A program made the translations under genes and the position numbers. A stretch of DNA of 14,263 nucleotides from an uncultured Magnetococcales bacterium (lineage in GTDB: Bacteria; Pseudomonadota; Magnetococcia; Magnetococcales; Magnetaquicoccaceae). The notes below the pieces were generated by a model. That model did not search any database. It saw only the letters and a program-made list of their open reading frames with translations, and had not been told where the DNA came from. Positions 9,499 through 14,263 of this stretch are shown here, one piece after another (positions within the stretch are counted from its first letter, which is position 1; each line of letters begins with the position of its first letter). The stretch is from the NCBI GenBank assembly GCA_903913345.1, contig CAIWLA010000144.1:1-14263 (forward strand), written 5' to 3'.

Positions 9499-10617
9499 AT
9501 GAGCGACACCCACAATCCACCGCTGCATATTGTCCATACGGAATCCTCGCTGGGATGGGGGGGACAGGAGATTCGCACCCTCACGGAGGCGACCGGCATG
9601 ATCCAGCGGGGTCATCGGATATCCCTCCTCTGCCCGGAAGAGGCCCACATTTTTGCCGCCGCCCAAAAACGCGGGATTTCTGTACAGCCCCTGCGCATCG
9701 GGCGCAAGGGATTGCTTGGCCTGCTGGAGATGGTCCGCTGGTTGCGGGCCAACCCCGTGGATGTCGTCATCACCCACAGTTCCACCGACAGTTGGCTGAC
9801 GGCGTTGGCCTGTCGCCTCCTCTCCCGCCCCCCCCCCGTCATTCGGCTGCGGCACATTTCGGCCCCGGTGCCCCGCAATCGGGCAACCCGTTGGCTCTAC
9901 ACCCAGGGCTGCCGTCATATTGTCACGACCGGGAGTGCCCTGCGGTTGCAATTGATCCGCGACAACCATTTTCCCGCCGCCCACCTCACCTCCGTTCCCA
10001 CCGGAATCGATCTGAAACGGTTTGTCCCTGGCCACCAGTCCCTGGTGCGTCAGCAACTGGGTCTGCCCGAAAAGTCGTTAATAATCGGCATCGTCGCCAC
10101 CATGCGCAGTTGGAAGGGACATGCCCATCTGCTGGAGGCCGCCGCCGCCCTGCACCGAACGGATCTCCACCTGCTCCTCGTCGGCGATGGACCACAACGG
10201 ACCAACCTGGAAGAGCAGATCCAGACACTGCAATTGACCGCCCAGGTCACGCTGCCGGGCAATCAGGAGAATGTCGTTCCGTGGCTGCAAGCCTGCGACA
10301 TCTTTGCCCTCCCCTCTTATGCCAACGAGGGGGTTCCCCAATCCCTGATGCAGGCCATGGCCTGTGGGGTGCCCGTCATCTCCACCCCGGTCGGCAGCAT
10401 CGAGGAGATTATTCAACATGCCGTCACGGGCCTGCTGGTCCCCCCCAAGGATCCCGTCGCCCTGGCCGGGGCACTGAACACCCTGCTGGCGGACGCCGAT
10501 CTGCGCAGCACCCTGCGTCAGAACGCCCTGCGCTTTGCCCGGCAACACTTTTCCCTGGAGACCATGCTGGACCGCATGGAGGCCGTCATCCGTCCGGTCA
10601 CGGGTCTGCTGCATTGA
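9499..10617 (+). CDS. GT4 family glycosyltransferase (group 1), probable LPS or capsule sugar transferase
   Basis: A 372-residue GT-B glycosyltransferase. The N-terminal domain begins LHIVHTESSLGWGGQEIRTL (9-28), with the acceptor-side glycine loop. The donor domain includes GIVATMRSWKGHAHLLEA (197-213), LLLVGDGPQR (225-234), and LPSYANEGVPQSLMQAMACG (271-290). The E-x7-E motif is changed to E277-x7-Q285, a form I recall among close relatives, so activity is not excluded. The frame is open far upstream, but family members begin just before LHIVHTESS. The ATG at 9499 fits this and has a weak GGA 10 bases upstream; in-frame ATGs at 9433 and 9484 are alternatives. The substrate is unknown. Its divergent partner and the nearby waaQ-like gene point to LPS core or outer-core assembly. 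Confidence 0.85.
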   Translation: MSDTHNPPLHIVHTESSLGWGGQEIRTLTEATGMIQRGHRISLLCPEEAHIFAAAQKRGISVQPLRIGRKGLLGLLEMVRWLRANPVDVVITHSSTDSWLTALACRLLSRPPPVIRLRHISAPVPRNRATRWLYTQGCRHIVTTGSALRLQLIRDNHFPAAHLTSVPTGIDLKRFVPGHQSLVRQQLGLPEKSLIIGIVATMRSWKGHAHLLEAAAALHRTDLHLLLVGDGPQRTNLEEQIQTLQLTAQVTLPGNQENVVPWLQACDIFALPSYANEGVPQSLMQAMACGVPVISTPVGSIEEIIQHAVTGLLVPPKDPVALAGALNTLLADADLRSTLRQNALRFARQHFSLETMLDRMEAVIRPVTGLLH

Positions 10618-10744
10618 CGGATTGTTGCAGGGAGGTTGAGCAGGCCATGCGATCGGCCCTTCTGGATTGTCACGAAGTGTCTGGACCTGCCACCGGGCGG
10701 TTTCCTGGTTGCATTTTTGGGCAAGTGTGACTACCATGGAGTCC

Positions 10745-11026
10745 ATGGTCATCACGTTCGATCCCGACAAGGATTCCCGAAACCAGGAAAAACACGGGAT
10801 CTCTTTGGAAGATGCGGCTCGTCTGGACTGGGGCAGTGCCCTGTGTTGGGAGGATGCGCGGCGCGACTATGGCGAAACCCGCCAAGTGGCCCTTGCCGTT
10901 CTTGAGAGACGTGTACACGTAGTGGTCTTTGTGGAACGACCGGGAGGTCGCCGAGTCATCAGCCTGCGTAAGGCCAACGTCAAGGAGGTGATGCGCTATG
11001 TCAGTGCCTTTGACAATGCGAATTGA
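10745..11026 (+). CDS. brnT: BrnT family toxin (ribonuclease)
   Basis: A 93-residue toxin of the type II BrnT-BrnA pair. BrnT has a RelE-like fold and inhibits translation by RNA cleavage. Family hallmarks are ITFDPDKDSRNQEKHGISLE (3-22), ALCWEDARRDYGETRQVALA (32-51), and RRVISLRKANVKEVMRY (69-85), the conserved basic tail that carries active-site residues. The ATG at 10745 has GGAG 3 bases upstream, which is close; an ATG at 10736 would add three residues. The frame is open further 5' but that part does not resemble the family. It overlaps brnA by 29 bases. No promoter could be named with confidence in 10618-10744. Confidence 0.9.
   Translation: MVITFDPDKDSRNQEKHGISLEDAARLDWGSALCWEDARRDYGETRQVALAVLERRVHVVVFVERPGGRRVISLRKANVKEVMRYVSAFDNAN
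10982..10992 (+). promoter_or_regulatory. Very strong ribosome binding site of brnA
   Basis: AAGGAGGTGAT is an uninterrupted 11-base complement to the usual 16S rRNA 3' end. The AGGAGG core is 9 bases before the brnA ATG at 10998 and lies inside the end of brnT. It fixes the brnA start and suggests antitoxin is made in excess of toxin, whose own site is poor. Confidence 0.8.
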
Positions 11027-11282
11027 CATTCCAACCCCGGATGAAGATGCCGCCATCACCGCCGCCGCCATGGCGGACCCGGACAACCCGCCGTTGACCG
11101 ATGGAGAACTGACCCAGTTTCGGCGTCCGGTTGGCCGTCCCGGACAGGGATTGCCCAAGGTTTCCACCATGGTGCGTTTCGATGTGGATGTGGTCACGGC
11201 CTTCCGCTCCACCGGAAAGGGCTGGCAGGTGCGCATGAACGAGGCGTTGCGGGATTGGCTCAAGTCACACTCTCCCGCGTGA
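10998..11282 (+). CDS. brnA: BrnA family antitoxin
   Basis: A 94-residue antitoxin and autorepressor (DUF4415/BrnA family). The N-terminal part (IDIPTPDEDAAITAAAMADPDNPPLTDGE, split at residues 9-37) is the acidic toxin-facing region. It is followed by RRPVGRPG (42-49) and a C-terminal ribbon-helix-helix-like domain: STMVRFDVDVVTAFRSTGKG (56-75), WQVRMNEALRDWL (76-88). These are the standard BrnA segments. The start is set by the very strong ribosome site at 10982-10992. The gene overlaps brnT by 29 bases in another frame, which fits toxin-first operons with coupled translation. It ends 74 bases before the 3' end of the convergent vapC gene. Confidence 0.9.
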   Translation: MSVPLTMRIDIPTPDEDAAITAAAMADPDNPPLTDGELTQFRRPVGRPGQGLPKVSTMVRFDVDVVTAFRSTGKGWQVRMNEALRDWLKSHSPA

Positions 11283-11342
11283 TCAGCACGTTTCATCACA
11301 CAATCGTGGATTCTGCACAAGTTATTTTTGCCAGGCCCTAAA

Positions 11343-11373
11343 ACGGCCGTCAATGGTCAAAACAGACGGCCGT
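11343..11373 (-). terminator. Inverted repeat at the 3' end of vapC, possible weak terminator
   Basis: ACGGCCGTC (11343-11351) and GACGGCCGT (11365-11373) are perfect inverted copies with a 13-base loop that includes the vapC stop codon (11357-11359). On the minus strand the stem is followed by only four T, so termination would be weak. Each arm also contains the self-complementary octamer ACGGCCGT. It lies between convergent brnA and vapC. Confidence 0.4.
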
Positions 11374-11779
11374 CCGTGGACCGGACAGCCCGGCGTAACG
11401 CATCATCCAGTGTGGCAAGAGGCACCCCAACGCGCAGCGACAATTCCAGATAAGCGGCATCGTATGAGGATAACCCATGGCGACGCGCCAGTTGCAGTAT
11501 GTCGCCAAACACAGTCATCAACGGGGTGGCATCGGACGTAATCGCCATCTGACGCAACAGACCGACAAATTCCGTACTGCGCGCCTCGGTCAACAACCCT
11601 TTGGCCTCTCCTCTGACAATCACATTGGCCACCTCCAACCCCCATAAAGAGGGCACCAAGGCTTCCATCCGCTGTTTTTCCATCCCCTCCAACACCCGAC
11701 TGGCATAGGCAAGATTGTCGGTTGCACCATCCCTGAACAACCAGCGCATGGTCACCGAATTGTCCAGCACAAAGCGCAT
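11357..11779 (-). CDS. vapC: VapC family toxin (PIN-domain ribonuclease)
   Basis: A 140-residue single PIN-domain protein. VapC toxins are magnesium-dependent ribonucleases that cut specific RNAs such as tRNAs or rRNA loops. The acidic active-site residues are in place: Asp6 (RFVLDNSVTMRWLF), Glu49 (LWGLEVANVI), Asp107 (GLSSYDAAYLELSLR) and Asp125 or 126 (PLATLDDALRRA). Length is usual for the family. The start codon overlaps the vapB stop by one base (TGATG on the minus strand, 11777-11781), so it is probably translated by coupling. Nothing suggests inactivation. The RNA target cannot be inferred. Confidence 0.92.
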   Translation of the reverse strand: MRFVLDNSVTMRWLFRDGATDNLAYASRVLEGMEKQRMEALVPSLWGLEVANVIVRGEAKGLLTEARSTEFVGLLRQMAITSDATPLMTVFGDILQLARRHGLSSYDAAYLELSLRVGVPLATLDDALRRAVRSTDGRLF

Positions 11780-12030
11780 CAGTCACGTCCCTCCTCGATT
11801 AATGTCTGGATCTCCGCACTGGAAACAGGCACGGCACTCTGCATGAATTGCTGCATACGCGCAGCCGCCACACACGCATCCCGGTGGAAAGAGAGATCGG
11901 AGGGAACCAGGTCGGCAACGGCCACCCCCCGGTGGGTGATCGTAAAACTTTGCCCGGATTGAACCAGCCGCAACAGCTCGGAAAGTCGCGTCTTGGCTTC
12001 ATATGCACCCATTTCGGTCAAACGATTCAT
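11779..12030 (-). CDS. vapB: VapB antitoxin, Phd/YefM type
   Basis: An 83-residue antitoxin. MGAYEAKTRLSELLRLVQSG (7-26), then FTITHRGVAVADLVP (29-43), is the classic Phd/YefM dimerisation and DNA-binding fold. The variable C-terminal part (DACVAAARMQQFMQSAVPVS onward) would wrap the VapC active site. The ATG at 12028-12030 is chosen because GGGAG (12038-12042) lies 7 bases upstream and family members start just before this point; a further in-frame ATG ten codons up (12060) has no such support. It is the first gene of vapBC, with an 18-base dyad overlapping its predicted promoter, as expected for autorepression. Confidence 0.9.
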   Translation of the reverse strand: MNRLTEMGAYEAKTRLSELLRLVQSGQSFTITHRGVAVADLVPSDLSFHRDACVAAARMQQFMQSAVPVSSAEIQTLIEEGRD

Positions 12031-12064
12031 CGATTCTCTCCCAAACAGACCACACGCCAACCCG

Positions 12065-12096
12065 ACCAGTATACAGACTGGTTTGATTCAGAACAA
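12065..12096 (-). promoter_or_regulatory. Candidate vapBC promoter with overlapping operator dyad
   Basis: ACCAGT (12065-12070), six bases and ACTGGT (12077-12082) form a perfect 6-bp inverted repeat 35 bases before the vapB ATG. On the minus strand TTGTTC (12091-12096), 17 bases and TATACT (12068-12073) make a plausible promoter whose -10 lies within the dyad. VapB-VapC complexes commonly repress by binding such sites. Confidence 0.5.
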
Positions 12097-12158
12097 GACC
12101 CTCGACCCCACCTGTCCATATTTTTCCTGGCAGAGAGAAGGGCTAACCCATTCCGTTG

Positions 12159-12953
12159 TTATCTCTTCCTGGCCACCAGGATGCAACTGCGCGAGGTGAG
12201 CATGTCCCAATGGTTCATGGCAGGAATAATCGATTGATTTTCTTCGTAGACCAGTCTGTCATACGCTTTGATTTTACGTTCATAGAGCAGGGAACCCAGT
12301 TTGAGGAAGGGATAGAACAACAGGCCGAGGGCGGCAGCCGAGGTTTTGCGCCTGTCCGCATGGATCTGGATCTCGTCAAAACCGGAGCGACGCAAGCCAT
12401 ACGCCAGATAGGCCAGACTGAGCGGCATGACATGACCACACAACCGGCCCGCATTGCGCAGTTCGGTGGATGGGACGATATACATGTCATAAAAACCGGT
12501 CAGCAGAAAAGAAAACCGGGAGACCATATGCAGAAGATTGGGAACGGAAAAGATCAAAACCCCGCCCGGATGCACTATTCTGGCACACTCGGACAATAAT
12601 TCATAAAACACGTGAATATGTTCCATGACCTCGACCGATACAATCAGATCCAGGGAATCCGAGGCAAAGGGCAACGGCTTGTTCAAATCCGCCGTTACAA
12701 AGGGTATATCAGGACAGGCGTAGCCCTCTTCCACCACATCACAGGCGGTCAACATCTCGGAGGCCCGCACCCCCTGCCGGGCAAGGCCATCGGCCAACCG
12801 TCTCGTCATGTGACCCTTCCCGCACCCCAGATCCAACACCCTTTTTCCACTGACCAGAAATGGCTCCGCCAGGGCATACACCACCTGGTTGGTCAAGGCG
12901 TGGGATGCACTGGCGATGGTATTATTCTGTGTGGCGAAAGTCTGTGGGGTCAT
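12159..12953 (-). CDS. Class I SAM-dependent methyltransferase
   Basis: A 264-residue cytosolic methyltransferase. VLDLGCGKGH (39-48) is motif I for S-adenosylmethionine binding. Asp72 (TACDVVEEG) fits the acidic ribose-binding position, then FVTADLNKPLPF (85-96), LDLIVSVEVMEHI (101-113), and the post-motif strand HPGGVLIFSVPN (128-139). This is the Methyltransf_11/23 pattern, seen in UbiG-like and many sugar methyltransferases. The C-terminal part (about 150-250) is hydrophobic and aromatic but I see no clear membrane helix. The start is taken at the ATG 12951-12953 because AGGGAGG (12961-12967) lies 7 bases upstream; an ATG two codons earlier is too close to that site. It follows the waaQ-like gene by 28 bases and is probably co-transcribed, so modification of an LPS sugar is a reasonable guess. 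The true substrate is unknown. Confidence 0.85.
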   Translation of the reverse strand: MTPQTFATQNNTIASASHALTNQVVYALAEPFLVSGKRVLDLGCGKGHMTRRLADGLARQGVRASEMLTACDVVEEGYACPDIPFVTADLNKPLPFASDSLDLIVSVEVMEHIHVFYELLSECARIVHPGGVLIFSVPNLLHMVSRFSFLLTGFYDMYIVPSTELRNAGRLCGHVMPLSLAYLAYGLRRSGFDEIQIHADRRKTSAAALGLLFYPFLKLGSLLYERKIKAYDRLVYEENQSIIPAMNHWDMLTSRSCILVARKR

Positions 12954-12981
12954 GACCATTCCTCCCTTCTTGATGACGACA

Positions 12982-14097
12982 TTAACGTTTTGCGTACCGA
13001 TCCAGCACGGCCATGACTTCATGACTCTCCAATTTCTGTAAACAATCACTGATCTTGCTGCCCTGGCATCCATCCCGGTTGCAGGGCACACACGGCCAAT
13101 CTTTTTGAATGATCACATGATCTCCCTGGTACTGGATGCCGTTTGGCTCTGGATACGGGGTGGCTTCGTCTCCCGACCATCCGTTGGGCCAAGGCCCCCA
13201 TTCAAACGGCATGCTTGGACCAAACAGGGCAATCACCGGTATATTCAAACTGGCCGCCATGTGCATCATGGCGGTATCCACGCCAAAATAAAAACGACAC
13301 AATGAGGAAAACGCCGCCACCTGCTTGATACTCAACCGCCCGCTGAGATCCAGGGGACGGGTGTGGCACAAGGAGAGAATCTGGGCCACCTGCCGCAATT
13401 CGACCTCATCCGCACTGCTGGTCATACCAACGGCAAACCCTTTTCCCTGCAAATAATCCACCACCTGGGCCATCCCCTCCGCCGTCCAGCACTTGAATCG
13501 CCACCGCGCCACCGGATGCAACTGCACCAGGGGAGAGAGGCCATCCCAGCCCTGCGCACGCAAACAGCCCTCCACCACCTGGAGATCCTGAGCAGAAAAG
13601 AGCGTATGCACCTCTGCATAGTGAGGAGGAAGCAGACCATGCAAACCGAGCAGGTCCAGATTGCGCACGACCACATGACGCCGACCAGGGCGTTGTTGGG
13701 CGGCATGGGAGAGCAGCCAGGTACGCCACCACCGCTCCTGGCCCGACTTCAAGAAACCGGTTCGCCAGGATGCCCCACTCAAAAAGCCGACAATCATGCC
13801 CCGATCACCGTCTGTGGTGTTGAGCGTCCAATCAAAATGGCGACGCCACAACGCTTGCCACCAGCGCGCATATCGCCACAGAAAGACCCAGAGGGACTCC
13901 CCCTGACGCCGTTCCGGGAAGGTCAATATGTCATGCACGTGGGGATGTCCCGCCAGCATGGAGACCGTGGCAGACTTGACCAGAACAGTGACCAGTGCCT
14001 CTGGAAACCGGGTTTTCAGAGTGGAAAGCAGGGGACCGGTCAACAACACATCGCCCAGATGGCGGGACTTGATGACCAGTATACGGCGGGGCGTCAT
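12982..14097 (-). CDS. waaQ: GT9 family lipopolysaccharide heptosyltransferase III-like protein
   Basis: A 371-residue ADP-heptose transferase of the WaaQ (RfaQ) type, which adds the branching heptose to the LPS inner core from the cytoplasmic side. The N-terminus RRILVIKSRHLGDVLLTGPL (4-23) holds the likely catalytic Asp16. Further motifs are QLHPVARWRFKCW (192-204), GVDTAMMHMAASLNIPVIAL (272-291), FGPSMPFEWGPW (292-303) and DWPCVPCNRDGCQGSKISDC (333-352); the cysteine-containing tail is typical of heptosyltransferase III. The frame is open upstream to 14199, but the family begins at this ATG (14095-14097), which has AAGGGA (14108-14113) 10 bases upstream. The methyltransferase gene follows 28 bases after its stop. 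Confidence 0.9.
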   Translation of the reverse strand: MTPRRILVIKSRHLGDVLLTGPLLSTLKTRFPEALVTVLVKSATVSMLAGHPHVHDILTFPERRQGESLWVFLWRYARWWQALWRRHFDWTLNTTDGDRGMIVGFLSGASWRTGFLKSGQERWWRTWLLSHAAQQRPGRRHVVVRNLDLLGLHGLLPPHYAEVHTLFSAQDLQVVEGCLRAQGWDGLSPLVQLHPVARWRFKCWTAEGMAQVVDYLQGKGFAVGMTSSADEVELRQVAQILSLCHTRPLDLSGRLSIKQVAAFSSLCRFYFGVDTAMMHMAASLNIPVIALFGPSMPFEWGPWPNGWSGDEATPYPEPNGIQYQGDHVIIQKDWPCVPCNRDGCQGSKISDCLQKLESHEVMAVLDRYAKR

Positions 14098-14263
14098 GTG
14101 ATTGGGATCCCTTATCAATAAATGGCACGCCTTGTTGATCCTCGACCCGGTCGAATCGCCAGGGCTGCCCCTGAAGACCCTCCGCCACCCACGGGGCACC
14201 TACAGCATGGCACAAGCCTTTCTTCCGTGCCAGTAGGAAACTAAAATCCGCACCGTTCTGGAC
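14098..14263 (-). other. Window-edge segment upstream of waaQ, gene content unresolved
   Basis: No complete gene fits in these 166 bases. Two minus-strand frames could belong to a gene entering from the right. One (reading ...SYWHGRKACAML) stops with TAG at 14200-14202 and would leave a normal 102-base gap. The other (containing RKKGLCHAVGAPWVAEGLQG) stays open and would overlap waaQ until about 13931, which is unlikely. I recognise neither. Confidence 0.25.

Noticed and set aside
12954..13091. Upstream extension of the methyltransferase frame
   Set aside because: It would overlap the end of the waaQ-like gene; a good ribosome site supports the internal ATG at 12953.

Overview
The window reads as Gram-negative (proteobacterial) chromosome. 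It has a methyl-accepting chemotaxis protein, a membrane-bound hybrid histidine kinase, SrkA and Uup homologues, and lipopolysaccharide (LPS) core-type glycosyltransferases. The overall style (GC-rich, many signalling proteins, GC-rich hairpin repeats at gene ends) reminds me of magnetococci and related deep-branching alphaproteobacteria. That assignment is an impression, not something the sequence proves. I see no rRNA, tRNA, CRISPR array, transposase or integrase.

Layout. 1-668 (-): the 5' part of a chemoreceptor with an HBM-type ligand domain, cut by the window edge. A strong 9-bp dyad overlaps its likely promoter. 914-1507 (-): a hicA-hicB toxin-antitoxin pair, probably made from a nearly leaderless message. 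1697-4606 (-): uup (ABC-F ATPase) followed 12 bases later by srkA (stress-response protein kinase). 4607-4723: a compact divergent promoter region in which the -35 boxes of uup and of the next gene coincide, next to an 8-bp dyad. 4724-8128 (+): a 1134-residue hybrid histidine kinase with sensor, HAMP, HisKA, HATPase, a degenerate receiver, an intact receiver and Hpt. 8157-8203: a GC-rich hairpin repeat with a related copy at 1601-1646.

8230-14097 is mainly an envelope polysaccharide region. It holds a WaaG-like GT4 glycosyltransferase (-), a divergently transcribed second GT4 enzyme (+), and at its far end a heptosyltransferase III-like GT9 enzyme (waaQ-like) followed by a class I methyltransferase (-). 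Two more toxin-antitoxin modules, brnT-brnA (+) and vapB-vapC (-), sit tail to tail in the middle and separate the glycosyltransferases from the waaQ/methyltransferase pair.

How they fit together. The four LPS-type genes probably extend and decorate the LPS core. The kinase is a self-contained phosphorelay whose output regulator is not in the window. uup and srkA look co-transcribed. The three toxin-antitoxin pairs are of unrelated families, each autonomous and presumably self-regulated, and two have inserted into or been retained within the LPS cluster. No gene here clearly represents a new system. The most interesting signals are the shared-promoter/dyad architecture before the kinase, the dyad before the chemoreceptor, the hairpin repeat family, and the toxin-antitoxin cluster inside the LPS locus.
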